Assembly: GCF_002994745.2 (NCBI RefSeq)
Contig: NC_037092.1
Location: forward strand, 87,954,398 to 88,018,397
Direction of reading: 5' to 3'
DNA: 64,000 bases
DNA from: Rosa chinensis
Taxonomy: Eukaryota > Streptophyta > Magnoliopsida > Rosales > Rosaceae
The notes under the pieces are model-generated. The model was not told the DNA's origin and did no database searches. It worked only from the letters and a program-made list of their open reading frames with translations. The position numbers and the translations under genes were made by a program. Positions 37,933-49,199 of the stretch are shown here, in pieces. Positions within the stretch are counted from its first letter, which is position 1. Each line of letters starts with the position of its first letter.

Positions 37933-38747
37933 TGTTTGGCTCCAAAACCAGTTGGTGCAAACTGTCTCTTTTGAGCGTGTGATTGCGCAGGCGTGCCAGC
38001 ACCGCGGGGTGCAGTCGTTGGGGTAGTCCCTTGACCTGACTTCTTCTTCAAGCGCTGTTGACGAGGAGAGCACCAACCTCGTCACAAGGTTCTTCTCTTG
38101 CCTTTCGGGAAAGGACTTCTTGCCTTACGCGGGTAAAGGCTTTGGTTGTGGTCTCTTTGCGTTCACCGTATCGATACTCAACGTTGAAGGCTGAGCAGAG
38201 CAATCACTGGGAAGTTGGAGAAAGCACGGGTTTTGCTAAAGCGTGACTTTAGCTTCGCTGGGTTGCGAGGGCGTTACCCTTGCTTCGCTGGGTGTGTCGG
38301 TGGCAGTAGTACTAGCAGTCGGCTCGCGAGGAGACTGGGACTGGAAGCACGGTCGCCGGGTTGATCTGGTGAGGCTGACAGTCGGCTTGCGAGGAGACTA
38401 GGACTGGCGGGCGGTCACCGGGTTTCAACGAGGTTGAAGGTTTGCTCCGGGGAGGCTTTGTAATCGCTGGGATTGATTGATTCGAGAGAGGTCCTTGATT
38501 TCTCCGCTTAGCCCTGTATTTATACACTAGGGCTACGACTGCTCCTTGCCTCAGAAGGACTCTTAATTGAAGTTTCCTGTTTAGTCTCTACTACTCGATT
38601 TCAATAAGGTTTCGTCTCCTTACGAAACACGGAATGGGCGAAGCTATAACCCAAACCCGAGTGGTTTTATTTTTGGGCCGCAGGTATCGGCCCGCTGGTT
38701 CGAATCCACTAAAGGATTTTGCCCAAAATTGCTTTTGGGCTCAAACA
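37933..38747 (-). repeat. 5' LTR of element 2
   Basis: 815 bp, TG...CA, followed by the duplication GAGAG. It carries the doubled 63-bp motif, and a TATAAATA on the minus strand near 38518-38525. Confidence 0.92.
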
Positions 38748-39106
38748 GAGAGGTTTGTGAGGTTGGCAATTCTTTCACTAATGGCTCCATATAGCGAATT
38801 GCGAGGCAAAGCAATTTCTTCACTTGTGGTGGCATTGTAGATATCATCTGAAAGTAATCCCGACAAGTTATTGTAACCAGCATGAAAAGCTTGCAGTTTG
38901 GAACACTCCCCTAGTCCTTGAGAAATATTACCAGTAAATTCATTGAATGAAAAAATCCAATAGCCTAATCAAGGGAGAAGAATGAAGACAAATTGATGAT
39001 GGAATAGAACCTGAGAATGTGTTATTGCTAACATTGAAACTAGTCAAATTCCAAGCTCGTTGGAAGAATGAACACGGAATTGCACCATGTAAGTGATTGC
39101 TGGACA
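38748..39106 (-). pseudogene. RLP1 fragment 2: LRRs between elements 2 and 3
   Basis: Read right to left, this begins in SSNHLHGAIPCSFF directly after element 3's duplication. LTSFNVSNNTFSGSIPSSIC follows (about 39050-38990). A frame change and stop near 38940 come next, then GYNNLSGLLSDDIYNATT and ERIANLTNL up to element 2's duplication. It links fragment 1 (53601-54044) to fragment 3 (20611-21686). Confidence 0.85.
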
Positions 39107-39923
39107 TGTTTGAGCCCAAAAGTAATTTTGGCAAAATCCTTTAGTGGGTCTGGGCCAGCAGGCCGATACCTGCGGCCCAAAAATAAGGCTACATGGGTTT
39201 GGTTTATAGTTTCGCTCATCCCGTGTTTCGTAAGGAGATGAAGTCTTATTGAAATCGAGTAGTAGAGACTAAACATGAAACTTCAATTAAGAATCCTTCC
39301 AGGGCAAGGAGCAGTCGAAAACCCTAAGGTATAAATACAGGGTTAAGCGGCGAAATCAAGGACCTCTCTCGAATCAATCAATCCCAGCGCTTACAAAGCC
39401 TCCCCGGAGCAAACCCTTAATCTTGTTGAAACCCGGCGACCGCCCGCCAGTCCTAGTCTCCTCGCGAGCCGACTGTCAGCCTCACCAGATCAACCCAGCG
39501 ACCATGCTTCCAGTCCTAGTCTCCTCGCGAGCCGACTGCCAGTACTACCGCCACCGATACAACCAGCGAAGCAAGGGTAACGCCCTCGCAACCCAGCGAA
39601 GCTAAAGTCACGCTTTAGCAAAACCCGTGCTTTCTCCAACTTCCCAGTGATTGCTCTGCTTAGCCTTCAACGTTGAGTATCGATACGGTGAACGCAAAGA
39701 GACCACAACCAAAGCCCTTACCCGCGTAAGGCAAGAAGTCCTTTTCTGAAAGGCAGGAAAAGAACCCTGTGACGAGGTTGGTGCTCTCCTCGTCCACAGC
39801 GCTTGAAGAAGAAGTCAGGTCACGGGACTACCCCAATGACTGCACCCAGCGGTGCTGGCACGCCTGCGCAACCACTCGCTCAAAAGAGACTGTTTGCACA
39901 CCAGCTGGTTTTGGAGCCAAACA
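39107..39923 (+). repeat. 5' LTR of element 3
   Basis: 817 bp, TG...CA, with TATAAATA at 39330-39337. A 63-bp unit (starting near 39447 and again near 39510, CCAGTCCTAGTCTCCTCGCG) is tandemly doubled. Confidence 0.93.
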
Positions 39924-39926
39924 TTT

Positions 39927-39944
39927 TGGCACGCCCAGTGGGAC
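39927..39944 (+). other. Primer-binding site, element 3
   Basis: TGGCACGCCCAGTGGGAC three bases after the 5' LTR, the same as in elements 1 and 2. Confidence 0.78.
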
Positions 39945-40131
39945 AGCAAACTAGTGTTTCTTTGTGAACGCAACCACTGGGAAGTCTAGCGATAACCCCT
40001 ACCAAAAGGGCTACGCTAATTGCTCAAAGCATAAGACCTCCAGTTACAGACCGCATTCTCGGGCGGACTGTCGTGATCTTTCTGAAGAACAAGTAACGCA
40101 AAGGTTCTCTCTCCAGCCCCAATCACCCGGT

Positions 40132-43100
40132 ATGTCAACTGCACAAGAGGAGAATCACTCGACCGCGACTGAAGGTCAGAGCGTCAGTCAGGCCAGCGAG
40201 CTTGTTATTCCCGCCACTGTCAACACTGCAGTGGATGGTGGTGAAGAAGAGGCTTTTGTTTCGAAGCCTATCCCGGAAGGAGCGACCATTGAGGAAACAC
40301 TCACGATCCTCATGGAGAATGTCGATAATCATTGCAAGAAGATGGACGCTGATTTTGCCAGAGAAACCGCAAAATCAGAAAAGCTCCTCCGTGAAATTGA
40401 GCAGCGTATGACTCTACACACAGAGAATACCCGGCAGCAGATTACACAAACAGAGAGTGCTTTGAAGGCACAAGCTATAACCATCGCCGCCGAACAGGAT
40501 CAGCGTCATAGCACAATTTTGAACGCTATAGCAGAGCATACCAAGCAAACCGCGTCGAATATGGCGGATCTTCGCAAGGATGGGGCCAACTTGGCAACTG
40601 AGGTGGCTATGCAGAGGGCCGAGTTGAACCAGGCGAGAGATGTAATGAACAAGCCCTTAGGGGATCCTAATGCTATCCTTGGCTCCCTTGGCCAACCATC
40701 CGGTTCAGGCAAGTATGTGCCAATAAATCAGCGCGAGAAGGCCAACCAAAATGCTGGTTCTTCCTCAGCTACTGTTGCTACTGCTCCATCGAGGAACAAA
40801 GAACAAGCCTTGGTTATTAATGGAGGCAAAGAAAAGACTGCTTCATCAAGCGGGCAGGCCACCAAGAAACACCAGGTCTCGAAGGGTGCAGGAACTGCGT
40901 CAGAGCCTGTGACTTTCGTCCAGTACGACAGCGACGGGGCAGAAATGATATACCAAGAATTGCCGGGAAGTTATTATGCGCTTGACCAGACTGGCGCCCC
41001 GATCAAAATAACCTCTTTGTCGAAGGAAGAGGTTACCCCTGCAGTAACTCTCCAGCAACAAGCTACTACCCGCATTGTGCGTGTCGGGGAAGGATCAACA
41101 ATGGTGAACCAGGCAACCCCTGGACAAACTGCCCACCGAGCTGCGGTGATTCCTCCTCCGCCTCTAGGCCCAGAGTATGTGAGACGTGATGAGGTAGAGG
41201 AGATGATCAGATTGGCAAACCCTAGAGCCCAACCGGATGGGGTTTATGAGGGGCCTTTCCCCCCACACATCATGCTCGCACCTTTCCCTCGAGGTTATAA
41301 GAATATCATCTTTTCTACTTTTTCAGGGGAGGACACGGAAGATGCGGCAACACACCTGGCCAGATTTAGGGTGCAATGTGGCCAATATCAGAATGATGAT
41401 GTCCTCAAGTGCAGGATCTTTGGCACTTCGCTGTCCGGCGCTGCCTTCAGATGGTTTTCTAAACTCAGACCAGGGACAGTGGCGGATTGGCCGGCAATGG
41501 AGCTACTTTTCCGTGAGACATTTGGAAATATTGAGCCGGAAGTAGACCTGGCCTCTCTCACTCAGATGGCCCAACAGCCTACAGAATCGGCAGTCGCTTA
41601 TCTTCAGCGCTTTCAAATCCAGAAAGCCAAACTAAATGTCATCCTGCCCGAGAAGGAGTTGGTCAAGTTGGCGGTTAAAGGATTGGAGCCCCGACAAAGA
41701 AAGAAGCAGCATGGCAGCATGATTCAGTCGATGGGAGAACTCATCACGGAGGTGGGCAGTTTTGAGCATCTCCTCAGAGAAACAGATGCAAGGAAGAATG
41801 CTTCCAGAGGGACGTATGTGCCCGATAAACACAGTACTGTAGCGGCCCTGAGCTACCAGCCGACCACTTACGACCCTTATTACCATCACAACACTGGAGA
41901 AGTGGTCCAAGATGACGAAGAGGATGAGGATAATGATATAGCAGCCTATGAACTGACCGGGAAGAAAAACCTGTCCTTGAAGCAGTTGAAGATTTCCAAG
42001 GAACCTGTTAAGCTCAAGTCGATGGCCTTCACCAAACCGGAGTTCGCGGCATATACCTATGATGCCAACAAAGCTCACGAGATCCTCGACGAGATGATTG
42101 CCGCGAAGATGGTGAAAACCGATTTTGGGCCTTTTCCACAGCCAGAGCAGTTGAAGGGAAAGAAATACTGCAAGTTCCATAATCTGTGGAACCACAACAC
42201 CGCGGACTGTGTGAAGCTCAAAGACCAGATTCAAGTATGGCTTAATAACGGCAGTTTGCAGGTCGAAGCTCCGGTCACCGCAGCGGCACTAGTTGACGTG
42301 GACCCCTTCCCTGACACCGGGATCAATATGGTCAATGTGGACTGGAACAAACAGCAGCAACGGAAACCAACGCTGGATGTGGTCCCGAGTAAACAGGGTC
42401 ATAGGTCCATCGCGGATGAAGCGTCAGTTAAGGGTAGAATTGAGGCGACCAACCAAGCTTCACCTGTGATTCTGTGCTCGCGATGTAAAGAGGAATGTGG
42501 TATTCAAATACCACACGAAGAAGTCGAGCAGACGTTTCACTTTGGTTCCCTACCACCAGTCAAGTGGGCTTCATCGTCGCGGAACTATCAGCCTACTAGC
42601 CCAAGAGAACGGGAGAAAATGACATCACCATCATCCCCCAGAGACTCCAATTTATTCCTGAAATTAAAAGCAGCCGCCAGCGAGCCGAAACAGGAAAAGA
42701 CTAGAGGCGGTTGCAAAGATATTCTGACCAAGCCCTATATACCGCCTGCTTCAGCTAATCCTATCAAAGAGGGTAGATGGTACACCAGGGAAAAGGGCAA
42801 GGCAGTGGAGATTAGCCCGTCCCGGAAGAGGAAGCTACAGTGCAGGTTCGGTGAAGCCAAGAGCGCTCTAGAGGCCTTAGAGCAGGGCCTGATCAAACTT
42901 TCCCAATTGGTCAAGTCACCCGAACAATACCAGAAAGAAATGGAAGCGTTGGCCACCAAACAAACAGATTCGCTAACGGGGGCTTCAAAGCCCAGTGTGT
43001 TTTGCAGGATTACTAAAGAGCGTTCACCACCTCTTACCCGGATGGAAAACTCGCCAACTCGACGTCCGCATGTCAGGCGCAAGCTCTCCCATGAAGCATC

Positions 43101-44217
43101 AGTGGTCAAGGCTTCGGTCTTTGACAGGCTGGGGGGCAAGGACAGAGTTAGTAACACTTTGCAATGGCGACCCAAGAAAATCCAAAGTGTGGTCACCTCT
43201 GCCTCAGAGGAGCACGGGGAACCGGAGAACCCTAAGCTGGTTGTAGTGGAGCAAGAACTCGAGCCACAAGGGCTTGAACATTGCCAGGTAAAAGGCCTCA
43301 CAGAAGGGTCGTTAGTAGATTGCTTGGCTCGGCAGCTCCAAACTGATATCCCGCTGGAAGAACCCAAGATAGATTTGGATGACGACATGGAAGGGACTGA
43401 GACTGCTGACGTTTCTTGCAACATGGTTTATGTACTCCCCGCGAAATATGCATTGCCAGTCGCTGCTCAGGATTACGTGGGGACAGAAGAAGAGGGTGTG
43501 CAACCATTGCAGGTCACTTCAGCAACCGCGACACCTGTAGAAGATAGCGCCTCGTCGGAACCTGAAGAGGTTCCAAACAAGGGGTCATTTATGAACTTCT
43601 CCAAGCCAACGCCAGCCATGGTCCAGCACATGCGACCGCTATACATTACGGCAGACATCGGCGGTATTAAAGTCAGCAAAATCATGATTGACACCGGAGC
43701 GGCCGTCAATGTCGTCACCACCAGGACCATGCACTTACTGGGAATCATGCGGGAGAAAATCTAGTCCACGTCTCTTGCACTAAAAAATTTCGCGGGCACG
43801 GTAACAAAAACCTTAGGGTTATTGTTCCTGCGTATTAAGGTCGGACCAGCAGAGGGGGTTTACGCCTTCTTTGTGATGGATTGTTATGCGGCTTACAGTG
43901 CCATTTTGGGCAGAGACTGGATCCACCGGAGTTACTGCGTGCCCTCGACACTTCATCAAGAGCTGGTTATGTGGAATAGGGAAACAGACACAGCAGAGGT
44001 GGTCCAAGCAGATCCCCGTCCATTCCCGGTCTCCGCAAATTATGTAGATGCCAGATACTATTTGGAGCCTATCACCCCATTACAGGTTAGTGGCATCGAT
44101 GATAAGGGCCGCCCCACAGGGGTGACGGCCTCTGAACTAGCACAGTGGGGGCTCACGCTCGCCAAAGAAGGCTTGGAAAGGCCTGGCCACGCTGTGCCCA
44201 AACCTCTAACAGATTAA
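40132..44217 (+). pseudogene. gag-pro of element 3, one premature stop
   Basis: Structural polyprotein plus protease, about 1361 codons from the ATG at 40132. The open frame extends upstream to 39964 without an ATG. A charged coiled-coil-like N-terminal third is followed by a gag domain (about 41230-41700), a knuckle-like CKFH...H...C motif near 42166-42215, and an aspartic protease with DTG at 43690-43698. A single TAG at 43762-43764 (Gln codon in the sister copies) cuts the protein just after the protease active site. The same frame then runs on to TAA 44215-44217. That stop overlaps the pol ATG as TAATG. Its last approximately 70 nt overlap open sequence in the pol frame. Confidence 0.93.
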
Positions 44218-47200
44218 TGGATTACGACCTCTCGGAGGAAGGAATAGAGGCCTTCCACTCGATACATGAACGATTGTCATCATACATGGTGGAAAAAGAG
44301 GCTTATGATCGCATCGCGACCTTAGAGGTTGTTAATGAAGAACTTTCTGACCCGGAGGATGAAGATGAAGTTAATATTCAACTCGCCCCAGCGGCGTTGG
44401 ACGACACACCTCCCAAAGTTAAAGACCCTACTGAGAAGGTTAACCTGGGCACAGTGGACGAGCCTATGGAGGTATCTATCAGCGCTTACCTAGAGCCTAG
44501 CGAGAAGCAGAGGCTCATTGACTTACTGCACGAATTCAAGGATTGCTTCGCGAAGAAGTATGAGGACATGCCCGGCCTGTCGCCAGATTTGGTTTGTCAT
44601 CAACTACCAACTCTTCCTGACAAGAGGCCTGTTAAGCAGGAACCTCGACGAATGAATTCGGAGACCCAGATTCTTGTAAAGGAAGAGGTAGAGAAAATGC
44701 ACAAATCAGGTATCATCAGGGTTGCCAAGTATAATCAGTGGCTATCTAATATAGTGCCTGTCCGAAAAAAGAATGGCAAGATGAGAGTCTGCGTTGATTA
44801 TAGAGACTTGAATCTCACTACACCTAAAGACGTTTACCCCATGCCGGTCGTGGATATGTTGGTAGATGCGGTGGCAGGCCATGAGTTGTTGTCCTTCATG
44901 GACGGTACTGCAGGATATCACCAGATTCCGGTCGCTGAAGAAGAAAGACACAAGACCGCTTTCCGCTGCCCTGGCTTCACAGGAGTTTTTGAATATGTGG
45001 TCATGTCGTTTGGCCTGAAGAACGCCGGTGCGACGTATCAGAGAGCCATGAATTTGATCTTCCACGACATACTGGGAAAGGTTGTAGAGGTATACATTGA
45101 TGACGTAGTCGTCAAGTCTCAGAAGAGAGGGGATCACATCGCGGATCTCAGGAAAGTATTTGAGCGCATGCGCAGACATAGACTCAAGATGAACCCGGCC
45201 AAATGTGTGTTTGGGGTTCAGGCAGGAGACTTTCTGGGGTTTATAGTCCATCAGCGAGGAATTGAAATCCCCGAGGACAAGGCAAGCGCAGTCATTAATG
45301 CATCTCCCCCGCGGACGAAGAAGGAATTACAACGTCTGTTGGGTAAGATTAATTTTCTAAGGCGTTTCATCTCTAACTCTGCAGGAAAAATCCAACCGTT
45401 CTCACCTTTGCTGAGATTACAAGGGCAGAACGAGTTTGTGTGGGAACCCAAACACCAAGAGGCTTTCGACAGTATCAAGGCCTATTTGGCAAACCCACCA
45501 GTCTTGGTTCCACCTAGAACCGGGATCCCATTAAAGCTGTACATTTTAGCAGCCGAGGCTTCCATTGGCAGCCTGCTCGCTCAGGACGATGAGGGAGGTG
45601 TCGAGCATGCTATATTTTATCTCAGCCGCACATTGACAGACTGCGAGACAAGGTACACCCCTATGGAAAAGCTGTGCCTAACCCTGTACTTTTCAGCATG
45701 CAAGCTGCGCCACTACATGCTATCTTTTACCACTTGCATCATCGCTCAGACCGATTTGGTCAAATACATGTTGTCCCGGCCTATCTTGAGAGGCCGCATT
45801 GGCAAATGGGTATTGGCGCTTTCCGAGTTTTCACTCCAATATGTACCCCAGAAAGCTGTCAAAGGGCAGGCCATCGCAGACTTTCTCGCACATCATCCTA
45901 CGTTAGAAGTACCTGCACTGAAGGAGTTAGAGATTGCCTGCACAACTACGACTCGACCAGATAAAGCGTGCATCCCTGAGTACGCGGTTTGGTATCAAGC
46001 CACAATCTCTCTCCAGCCCTGGGTATTATTCTTTGATGGTTCACGAACGGACACTCTGGCTGGCGCGGGGATTGTTTTGGAAACCCCAGCTGGCGACCGC
46101 TTCTCTTATTCATTCCAGCTAACATTCCAATGTACTAATAATCAGGCTGAGTATGAAGCTCTTATCATTGGACTCGAAGTCTTACTGGAAATGGGCATCC
46201 GAGACGTTCAGATCCGCGGCGATTCTCAGGTCGTTATTAACCAGCTCCAGGAAAAATATCGCTGTGTGAGTTGGTTGCTCATACCTTATCTGAATCGCGC
46301 TATCGAGCTTCTGGATCAATTTACCGATGTTGATATGGAATATATACCACGCGAGCGCAACTTTGCAGCTAATGAGCTCGCTCAGTTGGCTACTGGCATC
46401 ACATTGAAGTATGGAGTGCGTGAGCGCATTTTGAAAGTTGAACGTCGCACACTGCCTTCGTGGCTTGCTCGACCTGATCCACCAGATGATCCCGTAATCG
46501 CGGTACTGGAACCTATTGATGTTGATTAGCGGATTCCGTTGGTTGAATACCTCAAACAACCAGGCCCCAGCGCTGACAGGAGGATGCGTTTCCTCGCATT
46601 GAATTACTTCCTTCGAGGCGATGAGTTGCGACGACGGGGGGAGGATGGTGTCGATTTTCGGTGTGTCTATGGTCGTGAGGCTAAGAGATTACTGCGCGAG
46701 GTGCACATGGGGATATGTGGATCCCATCAAGCTGGACCTAAGATGCGCTGGCTCCTGCGACGTCATGGCTATTATTGGCCCAGCATTTTGAAGGATTGTA
46801 TCGCATTTGCCAAAGGATGCGAGGACTGTCAAGCACACGGTCCAGTCCAGCATGTTCCTAATATTCCTATACAACCTATTATTAAGCCTTGGCCTGCGCG
46901 AGGCTGGGCACTGGACCTGATTGGGATGATCCATCCTCATTCTTCCATGCAGCACAAGTTTATCATCGTCGCCACTGACTACTTCACTAAATGGGTTGAA
47001 GCAGAGCCTTTGAAGGAGGCCTCAGGCGCTACCATTCGCCAGTTTATTTTCCGTAATATTCTCTGCAGGTTTGGTCTCCCTGAGGTGCTGGTTTCGGACA
47101 GGGGGGCAGCGTTCATGGGAGGCCCCGTTGAGGAGTTGGTCAATGATTTTGGCATTCAATTCATACATAGTACTCCGTATTATGCTCAATCTAATGGTCA

Positions 47201-47825
47201 GGCGGAGGCTAGCAACAAAACAATCATCACCTTACTAAAGAAGATGTTGGTAGAGAACCCTCGACAATGTCATGACACTTTGTATGAGACACTTTGGGCC
47301 TATCGCACTTCTAAACGCAACCCCACCGCCACGACGCCGTATGCGCTTATGTTTGGCCACGACGCTGTCTTACCATTAGAAATTAATGTTCATTCTCTGC
47401 GTGTGCAAGAACAGCATCATTTGATTGGCGAGGATTATGTTCAGGCAATGTGGCAGGAGCACGAAGACTTAAGCGAGCAACGCTTGGCCGCTTTGGACAA
47501 TTTGGTGATGGAAAAACAACGTATCGCCCGCGCCTATGATAAGAGGACGCGTGGTCGTAGTTACAAAGAAGGCGACCTCATCTGGAAGGCCATTTTACCC
47601 TTGGGTGAAAAGTTCACCGGTCGCGGTAAATGGACGCCGCGATGGGAGGGACCCTTTGTTATCCACCGGATATTGGAGCGAGGCGCTTTTCACCTCAAAG
47701 ACGTCGATGGCGACATCCATCGCAACCCTATTAACGGCCGCTTCCTGAAGAAATATTATCCAAGTGTCTGGGAGTTCGAAGATCCTCCTGATCCTGTTCT
47801 TGCCCAGACTGGGGGGCAACCTTAA
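44217..47825 (+). pseudogene. pol of element 3 (RT, two RNase H regions, integrase), one premature stop
   Basis: 1202 codons in one frame from the ATG at 44217-44219. RT has its catalytic YIDD at 45093-45104. A retroviral-type RNase H/connection region (about 45560-45900) is followed by a second RNase H-like domain (FFDGSR near 46030, NNQAEYEAL near 46137, GDSQ near 46220), the pairing typical of Tat-lineage elements. TAG at 46527-46529 (TGG in the sister copies) separates this from integrase, which is otherwise open to 47825. The integrase zinc-binding region is near 46730-46835, and the Asp-Asp-Glu catalytic region spans about 46910-47215. There is no chromodomain. It lies in the -1 frame relative to gag-pro. 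Confidence 0.95.
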
Positions 47826-49199
47826 TCTTCATCGGCTCGCCTCATTTCTCTATGTTAATTCGGCCTTTTCTCTGTGGCCTATTGTTTTTGTATCTGCTGC
47901 CCGCTGAACATTGGGGGGCAACTCCATATCTAGTTGGGCCTTTTCGAGGCTCTATTTTGTAACAAATTTTTGCTGCAAAATCTATTTTGTAACAGCCTAT
48001 ACAAGAGGCTTTGTTTATACTCATAATCCAAGTTATCTCAGTCACTTTGTTTTTATTCACTATCTTGACAAAGCGTGTGAAGGATAGATACGAGAGCCTA
48101 TACAAGAGGCTTTGTTTTAGACTAACAAATTTTTGCAAAGTTTTACAGATTTCTGGTTAAAGCGAGAATCTTATTCATAAAGTGGCTTTGCGGCCAGAAG
48201 CATACAACAGAATAGAGCAATACAGTTTCACATGCAATTACAAAAGTGGCTCTGACAGAAGCATAAAAGTTTAAAAGTGACTGGTTGTGGTTGCGGGGGG
48301 AAGGATCTGGGCGCTACCACCTCAGAGCATTCTTCCTCTCTATACTCAGATCCTCCTCCAATCTCAGTCGCCACTGCTGTCATCAGTACCGGAGGAAGAG
48401 GGAAAGAAGAGATCCTTCATACCCCTTCCTTGGGCCTTTCCTCCGGGAAGGAGTTGGGGTCCGGAGCAGGCGTGACTCACAACCACATCTACCTCCTGGG
48501 GTAAAACAGAAAGTGTGTACCCAGGCCCCAGAGGCAGACCGCAAAGGCAGGACGGTAGACCTCAAAGTGGCCTTCCTTCCTTCCTCCACTCGCTCCTCGC
48601 GGGCAGTCTGAAAAGTTGGACTCCTCAGAATGTCGTTCTGCCGCGTTAGGAGCGCGGCATGTTCTTCAGTTTAACTGAGACTGGCAAGTTCATCCAGATT
48701 TTCAGAAACCAAAGACATGCCACTGGACCTGAGATTAGGCCATGAGGCCTACCCAGGTCTTGAGATTAAGCCATGAAACCTAAGGGTTTGTGGCTAAAGA
48801 TGGAATCATGGGGGGAAGATTTCAGAAATTGAAGAAAAAGCAACAAGTCTTGCGAGGTTATCCTTGGAAGAGACATGGTGGTTTGGGTATCGCTCTTCTT
48901 TGGATACCGGTATTTATAGGGCCAATCCCACACCGTGCGATAAGCTGTTGAGGCCCTTTCAACGCCATCAATAAGGGAATCAATGCGGTTAAATGCTATG
49001 ATCTCGGAAATGGAAGATATTAAAAACGCGTGGGAAGCAGGACGGTCTGCAAGGAAGTAACCGCCCAAAATAGGGCTCTCTTGTCAGCGGTTTTGCTTTT
49101 CATTAATTGACAGACTCTAAATGATATTTGGGCCGAGCAAAGCGGGCTAAATGTTAAATATATTAAATTACAAAATAAAATGGGCCTGAAGTAAGAGGC
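47826..49199. other. Conserved spacer between pol and PMD gene, element 3
   Basis: Converging 3' ends of pol (plus) and the PMD gene (minus). It holds a minus-strand TATAAATA at 48911-48918, the 36-codon ORF annotated separately, two copies of a GCCTATACAAGAGGCTTTG hairpin-like motif near 47993 and 48097, and the doubled CATGGC(T/C)TAATCTCA-type motif near 48735-48785. Confidence 0.6.
48766..48876 (-). CDS. Conserved 36-codon ORF behind a TATA box, element 3
   Basis: Same start, length and core (SQDLLLFLQFLKSS) as 28992-29102 in element 2, with ATG 35 bp after the TATA box. The frame is also open upstream to 49068. Coding status is uncertain. Confidence 0.3.
   Translation of the reverse strand: MSLPRITSQDLLLFLQFLKSSPHDSIFSHKPLGFMA

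Larger units (their letters stand above)
21687..38747 (-). mobile_element. Tat-lineage Ty3/gypsy element, copy 2 (17.1 kb including a nested LTR)
   Basis: Two 815-bp LTRs (21687-22501 and 37933-38747) and the perfect duplication GAGAG (21682-21686 and 38748-38752) define it. The sense strand is minus. The first base pair of the left LTR reads TA where the other LTRs read TG, a G-to-A change at the terminus. Internal order is as in the sister copies: primer site, gag-pro, pol, spacer, antisense PMD gene. A 2564-bp LTR-like insert in the PMD gene accounts for the extra length. I count about 16 LTR-LTR differences by eye (about 2%). It splits RLP1 between NLTNL and SILDL. Confidence 0.95.

Noticed and set aside
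41632..42234. 200-codon open frame on the minus strand within element 3
   Set aside because: Mirror of the gag coding strand; equivalent antisense frames appear opposite gag and protease in the other copies and show no domain of their own.
44191..44217. CCCAAAC as a -1 frameshift slippery heptamer at the gag-pro/pol junction
   Set aside because: It reads CCC AAA C in the gag-pro frame; canonical -1 slippage needs X XXY YYZ phasing, so it does not fit.
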